Below, piece by piece: positions 1-6,801 of a stretch of DNA of 22,043 bases (within the stretch, counting starts at the first letter, position 1; every line of letters starts with the position of its first letter). Position numbers and translations under genes: made by a program. The stretch covers positions 1 to 22,043 of the forward strand of contig JAKORH010000247.1 of NCBI GenBank assembly GCA_029777935.1, in the 5' to 3' direction. The notes below the pieces were generated by a model that did no database searches, had not been told where the DNA came from, and worked only from the letters and a program-made list of their open reading frames with translations. This DNA comes from Pseudomonadota bacterium (GTDB lineage: Bacteria > Pseudomonadota > Gammaproteobacteria > Burkholderiales > Burkholderiaceae).

Positions 1-594
1 CTGATTGACCTGCGCCAGACGCTCGCCGAGTCGGAGCACGGCATCGGGCGGCAACTGCCATTGCACGCGTCCCGAACGATCGACGAACGTGCCGCAGACG
101 AGCAGTCCTGCGCTCGTCGCGGCGATTCCGGAATCGCGCCACAGTGGCCACAGACAGTCCTTGAGTTCGATCGCGTGCTCGCGGCCCTTTACGACCAGCA
201 AGTCGTTGCGCCGCTCGACCTGCAGTTCGCGATCCCGATATTCGATCGCGTCGGCCGGGTCGCCGCCGGCGAGACGGATGGTCGCGGCAGTCATCGCTGC
301 GCGTGCGCGCGGTAGCGTCAGAATGAAGTGGGCGGTGCGCGATTCGACCGGCGTGCCGCGAATCTCGAACGAGAACTCCGGCAGCCGGGTGTAGTGGTAC
401 TGATAGCGCAGGTAGATCGTGTCGTCGTCGAACCAGGCGCCGGCGATGTCGTACGTCGTGGTTTCCTTGCCCTTCGCCGCGCAATCGAGCGTGAGCACGG
501 CGAGCAGGCCGGCGACAAGCGTTCTGATTCGCTGAGCCTTGGTCACGGCATCCCTCGCCAGTCGCGCGCGCCCGGCGAGTATCGCACCGGGCAT
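1..594 (-). CDS. Hypothetical exported protein, 3' end outside window
   Basis: The reading frame is open without a stop from an ATG at 594 down to base 1, giving 198 visible residues; the C-terminus is outside the window. The ATG at 594 has AGGA a few bases upstream. An in-frame GTG at 546 (preceded by GAGGG) would start the protein at MTKAQRIRTLVAGLLAVLTL, which looks like a better signal peptide (charged n-region, then a leucine-rich core), so the true start is ambiguous. A Cys follows the hydrophobic core, but the residue before it is Asp, so this is not a good lipobox. The mature part is mixed beta-like sequence with a few cysteines and no motif I recognise. It is divergent from the SHMT-like gene, leaving only 49 bp (or 97 bp with the GTG start) for both promoters. 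I do not recognise the family and assign no function. Confidence 0.7.
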   Translation of the reverse strand, partial: MPGAILAGRARLARDAVTKAQRIRTLVAGLLAVLTLDCAAKGKETTTYDIAGAWFDDDTIYLRYQYHYTRLPEFSFEIRGTPVESRTAHFILTLPRARAAMTAATIRLAGGDPADAIEYRDRELQVERRNDLLVVKGREHAIELKDCLWPLWRDSGIAATSAGLLVCGTFVDRSGRVQWQLPPDAVLRLGERLAQVNQ

Positions 595-643
595 CGAGGA
601 TCCTGGTTCGTTCAAGCCGACCGTGGGGAATAGACTGCGTTGC

Positions 644-1987
644 ATGAGTGCCGAAGACACTTCGCGCGCCGCTCCGCGTCCCGGCGCGAGCGACGCCGCG
701 AATCGATTCCATGCCGATCTCGCGGCGCGGCTGCAATCGCAGAAGATCGCTTCGCTCGATGCGCAGTTGCACGACTGGGTCCGTGCTGCGGAGCGGCTGG
801 TCGACCGCGACTGCATCAACCTGTACGCGGGCACCAACACGATGAACCCGCGCGCCGGGCGACTCCTCGCATCGAGCATCGGCGTGCGGCCCAGCCTCGG
901 CCACCCCGGCGAGAAGTACAACAAGGGCGTGCACGAGATCGAGCAGATCGAGGTGCTGGCGCTCGAGCTGCTGAAGCGGCTCTTCAATGCGCCGTACGCC
1001 GAGGTCCGCGTGCCGAGCGGCTCGATCGCCAACCTGTACGCGTTCATGGCGACCTGCCAGCCGGGCGACACGATCATCGCGTTCGACGATGCGGCGGCCG
1101 GGCATCCGACGCATCACGCCGAGGGCGCCGCCGGCCTGTACGGCCTGAAGGTGCTCGCGATGCCGTTCGACGCCGCGCGGATGGACGTCGATGTCGACGG
1201 CCTGCGCCGGCTCGCGCGCGAGGCGAAACCGAAGCTCGTCGTCGCCGGCTCGATGTGCCTGTATCCGTACGACGTGCGCGCAGTACGCGGCATCGCCGAC
1301 GAGGTCGGAGCCTGGGTGCTGTACGACGCCGCGCACATGGGCGGATTGATCGCCGGAGGCGCGTTCCAGCAGCCGTTGGCCGAGGGCGCGCACCTGATGA
1401 CGGGCAGCACGTACAAGAGCTTCGGCGGCCCGCCGAGCGGCATGGTGCTGACGACCGAGGCGCTGCTGGCCGAAAGGCTCGACCGCATCGCGTATCCGGG
1501 CCTGACCGCGAACTTCGACGCGGCCAAGACGGCCGCGCTCGCGCTGGCGACGCTGGATCTCATCGAGCACGGCCGCGCGTACGCGCGACAGATGATCGCC
1601 AACGCGCAGGCACTGGCCGAGGCGCTCGCTTCCGAAGGGGTCGCGGTGTTCAAGCCGGCGGCGCGCGACGGCTTCACGGTGTCGCAGCACGTGGCGCTCG
1701 ACGCGCGACCTTACGGCGGCGGCAATCGCGCCTCCGCGCACATCGAGCGCGCGAATATCCTGTTCACCTCGATCGGGCTGCCGCTGCCTGCCGTGCCTGG
1801 CGACGCCAACGGCATCCGCATCGGCACGCAGGAGGTCACGCGCTGGGGCATGAAGGAGGACGCGTTGCGCGAGGTGGCGAAACTGGTCGCGCGCGTGCTC
1901 GCCCGCGGCGAGGCGCCCGAGCGCGTACGCGCCGATGCGCTCGCGCTGCGGGCGCAGTACCAGCGGCTGCACTTCGTGCGCGAGTGA
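644..1987 (+). CDS. SHMT-like PLP-dependent enzyme (divergent GlyA family)
   Basis: The 447-residue protein has the fold-type I layout of serine hydroxymethyltransferase. Visible elements are a PLP-contacting segment YDAAHMGG (Asp228, His231), the Schiff-base lysine in GSTYKSFGGP (Lys258) and a C-terminal IRIGT, which in SHMT carries the carboxylate-binding Arg. Several signature residues differ. The SHMT segment IASEN, whose Glu is catalytic, reads YAGTN here, with Thr64 at the Glu position. EGYPGKRYYGG-like sequence has become GHPGEKYNKG, and the residue before the lysine is Tyr rather than His. I infer a paralogue with altered chemistry (another beta-hydroxy amino acid aldolase or hydroxymethyltransferase) rather than housekeeping GlyA. 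The start at 644 is chosen because upstream in-frame residues are low-quality and overlap the divergent gene; GGGGAA lies about 13 bases upstream, a poor ribosome site. It is followed after 42 bp by folE. Confidence 0.85.
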   Translation: MSAEDTSRAAPRPGASDAANRFHADLAARLQSQKIASLDAQLHDWVRAAERLVDRDCINLYAGTNTMNPRAGRLLASSIGVRPSLGHPGEKYNKGVHEIEQIEVLALELLKRLFNAPYAEVRVPSGSIANLYAFMATCQPGDTIIAFDDAAAGHPTHHAEGAAGLYGLKVLAMPFDAARMDVDVDGLRRLAREAKPKLVVAGSMCLYPYDVRAVRGIADEVGAWVLYDAAHMGGLIAGGAFQQPLAEGAHLMTGSTYKSFGGPPSGMVLTTEALLAERLDRIAYPGLTANFDAAKTAALALATLDLIEHGRAYARQMIANAQALAEALASEGVAVFKPAARDGFTVSQHVALDARPYGGGNRASAHIERANILFTSIGLPLPAVPGDANGIRIGTQEVTRWGMKEDALREVAKLVARVLARGEAPERVRADALALRAQYQRLHFVRE

Positions 1988-2029
1988 CCGGCGGTACCAT
2001 GGACGCCCATACCTGACCGAGCTTGCTCC

Positions 2030-2755
2030 ATGGACGACGTCACCCGCTCCAAGAAGGCGACGACCGACGATCTCGGCGTTCCGGTGTCGCAGAAGATCCG
2101 CGAGCGGATCGAGCGCGCGCGCGAGCGCTACAACGCCAACGACAACGTCTCCCGCTTCATCGAGCCGGGCGAGCTGGAGCTGCTGCTCGACGAGGTCGAG
2201 GGCAAGGTGCGCGGCGTGCTGCAAAGCCTGGTGATCGACGTCGACAGCGACCACAACACGCAGCACACCGCGCGCCGCGTGGCGAAGATGTACCTGACCG
2301 AGGTGTTCCGCGGCCGCTACCAGCCGGCGCCGCCGGTGACCGAGTTTCCCAACGTCGAGCGCCTGAACGAGCTGATGATCGTCGGCCCGATCATGATCCG
2401 CAGCGCCTGCTCGCACCACCTGTGCCCGATCATCGGCAGGCTGTGGATCGGCGTGATGCCGAACGAGCACTCGAACCTGATTGGCCTATCGAAGTACGTG
2501 CGTCTGGCCGACTGGGTGATGAGCCGGCCGCAGATCCAGGAGGAGGCGGTGACGAGGCTGGCGGACCTGCTGCAGGAGCGGATGCAGCCCGACGGCCTGG
2601 CGCTGGTGATGGAGGCCGATCACTTCTGCATGCAGTGGCGCGGCGTCAAGGACACCGATTCGAAGATGATCAACAGCGTGATGCGCGGCAGCTTCCTGGT
2701 CAACGCCAGCCTGCGGCGCGAATTCCTCGCGCTGCTGCAGAAGAAGTCGAGCTGA
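2030..2755 (+). CDS. folE: GTP cyclohydrolase I (variant FolE)
   Basis: FolE converts GTP to 7,8-dihydroneopterin triphosphate, the first step to folate and pterin cofactors. The 241-residue protein keeps the family's key residues: zinc ligands Cys127, His130 and Cys200 (in SHHLCP and DHFCMQWRGV), the GLSK serine, the PQIQEE Gln-Glu pair that reads guanine, and the RGV arginine. It differs from the housekeeping enzyme in having CSHH instead of CEHH and a weakly conserved N-terminal part of about 60 residues. Such divergent copies are often second folE genes; whether another exists in this genome cannot be seen. It lies between an SHMT-like gene and a BLUF sensor, 42 bp and 27 bp away, all on one strand, so co-transcription is likely. 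ATG 2030 is the only sensible start; its ribosome site is weak. Confidence 0.93.
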   Translation: MDDVTRSKKATTDDLGVPVSQKIRERIERARERYNANDNVSRFIEPGELELLLDEVEGKVRGVLQSLVIDVDSDHNTQHTARRVAKMYLTEVFRGRYQPAPPVTEFPNVERLNELMIVGPIMIRSACSHHLCPIIGRLWIGVMPNEHSNLIGLSKYVRLADWVMSRPQIQEEAVTRLADLLQERMQPDGLALVMEADHFCMQWRGVKDTDSKMINSVMRGSFLVNASLRREFLALLQKKSS

Positions 2756-2769
2756 GAACCTACAGGTTC
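2756..2769. promoter_or_regulatory. 14-bp hyphenated palindrome between folE and BLUF gene
   Basis: GAACCT-AC-AGGTTC is a perfect inverted repeat with 6-base arms and a 2-base centre. It begins directly after the folE stop and ends just before the AAGGGAG ribosome site of the BLUF gene. It could be an operator for a dimeric regulator or a small hairpin affecting BLUF translation. No binding protein can be named from the sequence, so function is inference. Confidence 0.3.
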
Positions 2770-2782
2770 CAAGGGAGTCCCC

Positions 2783-3214
2783 ATGCTGATCCGCCTGCTG
2801 TACGCCAGCCGCGCGGCCGAAGCGGTCACGCCGGCACTGGTCGAATCGATCCTCGCGCAATGCCGCAAGCGCAATCCGGAACTGGGCATCACCGGCGTGC
2901 TGTGCCACTGCGGCGAAAATTTCATGCAGGTGCTCGAGGGCGGGCGCGCGCCGGTCAATGAGCTGTACAACAGCATCGTGCGCGACCCGCGCCACAAGGA
3001 CGTCACGATCCTGCAGTGCGTCGAAGTGTCGGAGCGCCGCTTCGCAGGCTGGACCATGGGCCACGTGAACACGGCCCGGGTCAACCAGTCGACGTTGCTG
3101 AAGTACTCCGAAAGGGCCGTGCTCGATCCGTACGCGCTGCCCGGCCGCGTCGCGATGGCGCTGCTCGAGGAGCTGATCGCCACCGCGCAGATCGTCGGCC
3201 GCGGCGCCTGCTAG
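2783..3214 (+). CDS. Short BLUF-domain blue-light sensor (PixD-like)
   Basis: BLUF proteins bind FAD and sense blue light through a Tyr-Gln hydrogen-bond switch. The 143-residue protein is almost only a BLUF domain (about residues 1-95) plus two C-terminal helices, the architecture of cyanobacterial PixD. The photocycle residues are all present: Tyr7 in LLYASR, Asn31 in KRNPELGITG, Gln49 in FMQVLEG, and Trp90 and Met92 in GWTMG. No output domain is attached, so it probably signals by protein contact, as PixD does. AAGGGAG lies 6 bases before ATG 2783, a strong ribosome site. It is the third gene of the SHMT-like/folE cluster; a photoreceptor beside pterin biosynthesis suggests light-dependent control or use of the product, but no partner can be shown from sequence. 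Confidence 0.93.
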   Translation: MLIRLLYASRAAEAVTPALVESILAQCRKRNPELGITGVLCHCGENFMQVLEGGRAPVNELYNSIVRDPRHKDVTILQCVEVSERRFAGWTMGHVNTARVNQSTLLKYSERAVLDPYALPGRVAMALLEELIATAQIVGRGAC

Positions 3215-3226
3215 CCCCGGCCGACG
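3193..3226 (+). terminator. Stem-loop at end of BLUF gene, no T-tract
   Basis: CGTCGGCCG (3193-3201) can pair with CGGCCGACG (3218-3226) around a 16-base loop that contains the BLUF stop codon. The position, at the end of the folE-BLUF cluster and before a convergent gene, fits a terminator, but no run of T follows, so it is a weak candidate. Confidence 0.3.
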
Positions 3227-3367
3227 CGCGGTGGCGCATATCGCTGCCCGCGCGTCGCAGATGCCGATTGCCTCCGGCGCGCGTGCCCGGCTTCAAGCGC
3301 GACACCGGCGAGCGGTACCTGTCGACCGGGGGCTTTCTGCCGATCGCGCAGCTTGGACCGTCACGCG

Positions 3368-3640
3368 TCAGTTGGCGCGGCGCGTCGCTGCGGCGTTGGT
3401 CTTGCTGAGTTGGACGGCGCCCTGCGCTTCGCCTTCGCCGCCGGCGCGCGGCTGCGCGGCGCGCACGTCGCGCGCGACCGGCGGCCGTTGCAGCGCCGGC
3501 GTGGCGCCGAGCCTTTCATAGACGAACACGCTGAACGGACCTTCCTGCGCGGGATGCGCCGGCTGCGGCGCGGTTTGCGCCTGCGCGCTCAGCGCGGCGA
3601 AGGCGATGCCAAGGGCGAGGACGGTGGGGCGGACACGCAT
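3368..3640 (-). CDS. Small exported hypothetical protein
   Basis: The 90-residue protein starts MRVRPTVLALGIAFAALSAQAQ, a typical signal peptide with an AQA cleavage site, so the mature part (about 68 residues) is predicted to be periplasmic. The ATG at 3640 is preceded by AAAGGAG with 7-base spacing, which decides this start over in-frame codons further upstream. The mature protein begins rich in Pro, Ala and Gln, has a short FSVFVYERLG segment, and ends in a polar, probably disordered Ala/Arg/Gly-rich tail. I do not recognise a family. It is divergent from the AraC-type regulator with 108 bp between the starts, a layout typical of a regulator and its target. It converges on the BLUF gene. 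Confidence 0.65.
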   Translation of the reverse strand: MRVRPTVLALGIAFAALSAQAQTAPQPAHPAQEGPFSVFVYERLGATPALQRPPVARDVRAAQPRAGGEGEAQGAVQLSKTNAAATRRAN

Positions 3641-3748
3641 TTTGAACTCCTTTCGGTCTGGCGGGCCGGCGCTGGAATGCGCCGTGCTCGATGGCCTCCA
3701 CTGTGCGCGCCGCATGCCAGAATGAATAGACCAATCAGGACAAAATTC

Positions 3749-4705
3749 ATGTCGATTCGTTCAAGAAAGCCGCAGCGGCCGCCGGCGTTCGACCTGCTGA
3801 CCGACGTGATGGAGCAGGTGCGGCTCGAGGGGACCGTGGTCTTCGCTGCCGAACTGCACGGGCCGTTCGGCATCGCGATCGACCGCCCGCACCGCAGTCC
3901 CTTCTACATCGCGCTGGAAGGCGAGTGCGAGCTGCACATCGGCGGCCGCGTGCACCGCGTCGGGCCGCGCGACTTCGTGCTGCTGCCGAAGGCCGCGCCG
4001 CACGTGGTGCGCTCGGACGCGAAGGCGCGCGTGGTGCCGTTCGACGACTGGCTCGCCGCGTATCCGCTCGACGCGCACGGCTTCACGCTGCAGCGCGGGT
4101 CGGGCGCGCCGCGTCGCGTTCTGGGCGGCTTCTTCTCCACCGACGCGCTGAAGGCCAACCCGCTGTTCGCCGCGCTGCCGCCGCTGATCCTGCTGCGCGG
4201 CACGGAGCCCGACGTGCAGCGCTGGCTCGCGCCTTCGGTCGACATCATCCGCGCCGAGATCGACTCCGACCTGCAGGGCTCGCGCACGGTGCTGCGGCGG
4301 ATGGCCGACGTGCTGTTCATCCAGGCGCTGCGCGCGTACGCGGCACGCCACCGCGCGGCCGCAGGCTGGTTGCGCGGGCTGGGCGATCCGCGCGTGGCGA
4401 AGGCGCTGGTGCTGATGCACCAGCGCTATGCGGAACCGTGGACTCTGGAGTCGCTGGCGCGCGCGGCCGGTGCCTCGCGCACCGGACTGGCGGTGAAGTT
4501 CCGCGAACTTGTCGGCGAAGCGCCGATGGCGTACCTGGCGCGCTGGCGCATCACACGCGCGGCCAACTCCTTGCGCAACGAGCGCCTGTCGCTGGCGCGC
4601 GTGGCCGAAAGCGTCGGCTACCAGTCGGACGCGGTGTTCTCCAAGGCGTTCCGCCGTGTGACCGGCGTGTCGCCCGGGCGCTACCGGCGCGGCGCGGCGG
4701 CGTGA
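3749..4705 (+). CDS. AraC-family transcriptional regulator with N-terminal cupin
   Basis: The 318-residue protein has an AraC-type effector-binding cupin at about residues 30-110 (FYIALEGECELHIGGR, then GPRDFVLLPKAAPHVV), a linker helix region, and two helix-turn-helix motifs at about 215-315. The second HTH carries the AraC signature: VAESVGYQSDAVFSKAFRR followed by GVSPGRYR. It matches the cupin_6/AraC group often found beside oxidoreductases. ATG 3749 is chosen because AGGA sits 8 bases upstream; an in-frame ATG at 3722 has no ribosome site. The start lies 108 bp from the divergent small exported protein, and the stop is 45 bp before the nitronate monooxygenase, so either neighbour is a plausible target. 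The ligand is not predictable. Confidence 0.92.
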   Translation: MSIRSRKPQRPPAFDLLTDVMEQVRLEGTVVFAAELHGPFGIAIDRPHRSPFYIALEGECELHIGGRVHRVGPRDFVLLPKAAPHVVRSDAKARVVPFDDWLAAYPLDAHGFTLQRGSGAPRRVLGGFFSTDALKANPLFAALPPLILLRGTEPDVQRWLAPSVDIIRAEIDSDLQGSRTVLRRMADVLFIQALRAYAARHRAAAGWLRGLGDPRVAKALVLMHQRYAEPWTLESLARAAGASRTGLAVKFRELVGEAPMAYLARWRITRAANSLRNERLSLARVAESVGYQSDAVFSKAFRRVTGVSPGRYRRGAAA

Positions 4706-4750
4706 AGCTCGGTTACAGTGCGGTCTGCCGCCTCGCCTCGCCTCCTTCCG

Positions 4751-5713
4751 ATGTCATTGCCTGCCCTGCTGCGCGATCTGCGCCTGCCCGCAATCGGCGC
4801 GCCGCTGTTCATCGTCTCCAACCCGACGCTCGTGATCGAGCAGTGCAAGGCCGGCATCGTCGGCAGCTTTCCGGCGCTGAACGCGCGGCCGGAGTCGATG
4901 CTCGAGGAATGGCTGGCGCGCATCACGGCGGAGCTGGACGCGTGGCAGCGCGCTCATCCGCAGCAGAAGACGGCGCCGTACGCGGTGAACCAGATCGTGC
5001 ATTCGTCGAACAGCCGGCTGCAGCACGACGTCGACTTGTGCGCGAAGTTCAGGGTGCCGATCATGATCACCTCGCTGCGCGCGCCGGATCTCGTGGTCGA
5101 GGCCGCGCACGGCTACGGCGGACTGGTGTTCCACGACGTGACCAACATCGCGCACGCGAAGCGCGCGCTCGCGGCGGGCGTGGACGGGCTGATCCTCGTC
5201 TGCACCGGCGCCGGCGGCCACGCCGGGAGGCTGTCGCCGTTCGCGCTGGTGCGCGAGGTGCGCGAGTTCTACGACGGCACGATCATCCTGTCGGGTGCGA
5301 TCGCCGGCGGCGACGCCATCCTCGCCACGCAGGCGCTCGGCGCCGACCTCGCGTACATCGGCACGCGCTTCATCGCCTCGAAGGAGGCCAACGCGCCCGA
5401 CGCGTACAAGCAGATGCTGGTCGATTCGAAGGCCGAGGACATCGTGTACACGAGTCTCTTCACGGGCGTGCACGGCAACTACCTGCGCGGCAGCATCGTC
5501 AATGCCGGCCTCGATCCCGAGAACCTGCCGGCCGCCGACAAGAGCCAGATGAATTTCGGCAGCGGCAGCAGCCGGCGCGAGAAGGCGTGGCGCGACATCT
5601 GGGGTGCCGGCCAGGGCGCTGGCCAGATCCACGACGTGCCGACCACCGCGGAGATCGTCGCGCGGCTCGAGCGCGAGTACCGCGCGGCGCGCGAGCGGCT
5701 GGCGCTGAGCTGA
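4751..5713 (+). CDS. Nitronate monooxygenase family flavoprotein
   Basis: The 320-residue protein is an FMN-dependent TIM-barrel enzyme of the nitronate monooxygenase (formerly 2-nitropropane dioxygenase) family, which oxidises alkyl nitronates such as propionate-3-nitronate. Evidence is the N-terminal LPAIGAPLFIVSNPTLVIEQ, a HDVTN segment with His128 at the position of the family's catalytic histidine, the GAGGHAG phosphate-binding loop (about 153-159) and a second phosphate-binding stretch ILSGAIAGGDAI. ATG 4751 starts the conserved sequence; a GTG at 4718 would add an unconserved leader, and neither has a clear ribosome site. It follows the AraC-type regulator on the same strand and ends in a strong hairpin. 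Enoyl reductases share this fold, so the exact substrate is uncertain. Confidence 0.9.
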   Translation: MSLPALLRDLRLPAIGAPLFIVSNPTLVIEQCKAGIVGSFPALNARPESMLEEWLARITAELDAWQRAHPQQKTAPYAVNQIVHSSNSRLQHDVDLCAKFRVPIMITSLRAPDLVVEAAHGYGGLVFHDVTNIAHAKRALAAGVDGLILVCTGAGGHAGRLSPFALVREVREFYDGTIILSGAIAGGDAILATQALGADLAYIGTRFIASKEANAPDAYKQMLVDSKAEDIVYTSLFTGVHGNYLRGSIVNAGLDPENLPAADKSQMNFGSGSSRREKAWRDIWGAGQGAGQIHDVPTTAEIVARLEREYRAARERLALS

Positions 5714-5716
5714 AAG

Positions 5717-5751
5717 CCCCTCTCCCTCCGGGAGAGGGGTTCGGGTGAGGG
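5717..5751 (+). repeat. GC-rich hairpin repeat, copy 1 (possible terminator)
   Basis: CCCCTCTCCC (5717-5726) pairs with GGGAGAGGGG (5730-5739), a 10-bp stem with a 3-base loop, followed by GGGTGAGGG. It starts four bases after the nitronate monooxygenase stop and could end that transcript, though no T-tract follows. A second copy with the same stem and GGGTGAGGG tail lies at 15362-15397, so this is a dispersed repeat family rather than a gene-specific terminator. Confidence 0.7.
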
Positions 5752-5783
5752 ATGCCGGGCATCAGGACTCGGATGACATCCCA

Positions 5784-6019
5784 GGCGCAGTTGGACGATC
5801 TGCTGGCGTCGAATCCGAGTGTCGTTCCCGCGCAAGCGGGAACCCAGTGATGTCGCATCCGCTGGATGCCCGCTTTCGCGGGCATGACACTTCAGACGCA
5901 AGTGGACAATCTGTCGGCGTCGCTCGGTCCTTGAGCCGAGCTTACGGTGACGTTCCCGCACCAACCGGAACCCGGCGATGCCACATCCACTGGATACCCG
6001 CTTCCGCGGACGTGACACG
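5784..6019. repeat. Degenerate tandem repeat with REP-like palindromes
   Basis: The 329-bp gap 5714-6042 has no gene. Most of it is two imperfect head-to-tail copies of one unit of roughly 110-125 bp, at about 5784-5894 and 5895-6019. Each unit opens with a GACGATCTG or GACAATCTG stretch plus GGCGTCG, passes through GTTCCCGC and GGAACCC, then a CATCC-(A/G)CTGGAT segment, and ends in a CCCGCTT-CGCGG arm. In copy 1 the palindromes are intact: TTCCCGC/GCGGGAA (5825-5842) and ATGCCCGC/GCGGGCAT (5866-5885). In copy 2 both arms have decayed. Related sequence (CATTCCCGCG then GGGGATCCAGTG) is seen at 14660-14712. Confidence 0.7.
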
Positions 6020-6042
6020 TGTACGCAGCGAGTTGCAGTGAT

Positions 6043-6438
6043 TCAGGCGCCTTGCGCCTCGAGTTGCGCCAGCCGCGCGGCGATCTCTTTCACCGCCGCG
6101 GCGGCATCCGCGTCGAGCGCGACGGCGCGGGCATCGCCCTCGCGCAGCGCCGCCAGCGTGCGCTCGAGCACGCCGATCTGCGGCGGCAGCGGGCCGAAGA
6201 ACAGCGGCGTATCCCCCGCCAGCACCAGCAGCGTCGGGAAGGTCTCGATGTCCAGATCCGCGATCCAGTCCTCGTCATCCTCGACATCGAGCCAGACGAA
6301 GCGCAGTTCGTGTTCCTTCGCTGCGAGCGTCGCCAGATCGGGGCGATAGCCGTCGCAGGTGCGGCACCACGCGGCGCACAGGCACACGACCGACCAGTCG
6401 ACGGCCGCATCGGGCCGCTGTGACAGCAGGGCAGGCAT
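6043..6438 (-). CDS. Thioredoxin-like protein (CRTC active site)
   Basis: The 131-residue protein has a thioredoxin fold. The redox motif is WCRTC (Cys25 and Cys28) where thioredoxin 1 has WCGPC. It is followed by the fold's FVWLDVEDDEDW strand and helix and by the cis-proline segment ETFPTLLV. The last 40 residues form an Ala-rich helix beyond the core. There is no signal peptide, so it probably acts in the cytoplasm as a disulfide reductase or thiol carrier; the CRTC motif suggests a specialised partner rather than general thioredoxin. The start at 6438 is chosen because sequence upstream in the same open frame is non-conserved and belongs to the hairpin-rich intergenic region; no good ribosome site is seen. 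It stands alone on the minus strand, divergent from the methyltransferase gene. Confidence 0.85.
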   Translation of the reverse strand: MPALLSQRPDAAVDWSVVCLCAAWCRTCDGYRPDLATLAAKEHELRFVWLDVEDDEDWIADLDIETFPTLLVLAGDTPLFFGPLPPQIGVLERTLAALREGDARAVALDADAAAAVKEIAARLAQLEAQGA

Positions 6439-6801
6439 GCGGCGATTATCGCGCCGAGCCAGGCCGGATACTTCACGAGGGACGCGTGAATTGCGCGGAT
6501 GCATGCGCGAGCCAGGTTGCACGAGAGGGCGGAGGCGGGGTTTCGCGAAGCACTGCTTCGCGCCGCCGCAGCCGGCCGCGCCTGCCAGCGCGGCCGTGGA
6601 GCGCAGTCCGATGCCCATTGGCATCGGCGAGCACTTGAGCGCAAGATGGCCGCGTTCGTTTGCCAAACCCGGCCGCGCAAGCCCGCGTAGCCCCGGCGAG
6701 CCAGATTGGATTTCGGCCGGCACGCCGCGAGGAGCTATCGAAGCTGGCGACCGTTCGCATGCGGGCACGACCTCGTGAAACATCCGGGCTAACCTTGCGT
6801 C
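6439..6801. other. Non-coding region with three consecutive hairpins
   Basis: This 363-bp gap between divergent genes has no convincing gene. It contains three strong inverted repeats in a row, separated by about 10 bases. The first is CGCGAAGC/GCTTCGCG (6544-6562, loop ACT). The second is CGGCCGCGC/GCGCGGCCG (6573-6596, loop CTGCCA). The third is CCGATGCC/GGCATCGG (6608-6627, loop CATT). A weaker GTTTG-C-CAAAC follows near 6658-6668. The element could be a dispersed structured repeat or a structured RNA. Promoters for both flanking genes must also lie here, but none is obvious. Confidence 0.6.

Noticed and set aside
631..636. TAGACT as a -10 box for the SHMT-like gene
   Set aside because: No acceptable -35 at 16-18 bp spacing; the match alone is too weak in this gap.
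2023..2961. 312-codon plus-strand frame overlapping folE and the BLUF gene
   Set aside because: Arg/Ala-rich out-of-frame shadow; both true genes are clear in other frames.
3722..3748. Upstream in-frame ATG for the AraC-type regulator
   Set aside because: No ribosome site before it, while ATG 3749 has a well-spaced AGGA.
4754..5632. 292-codon frame antisense to nitronate monooxygenase
   Set aside because: Shadow of a well-supported gene; the product is low-complexity Arg/Ala/Val without motifs.
5784..6019. Possible CRISPR array because of repeated palindromic units
   Set aside because: Only two units, too long and too divergent, with no short constant repeats or unique spacers.
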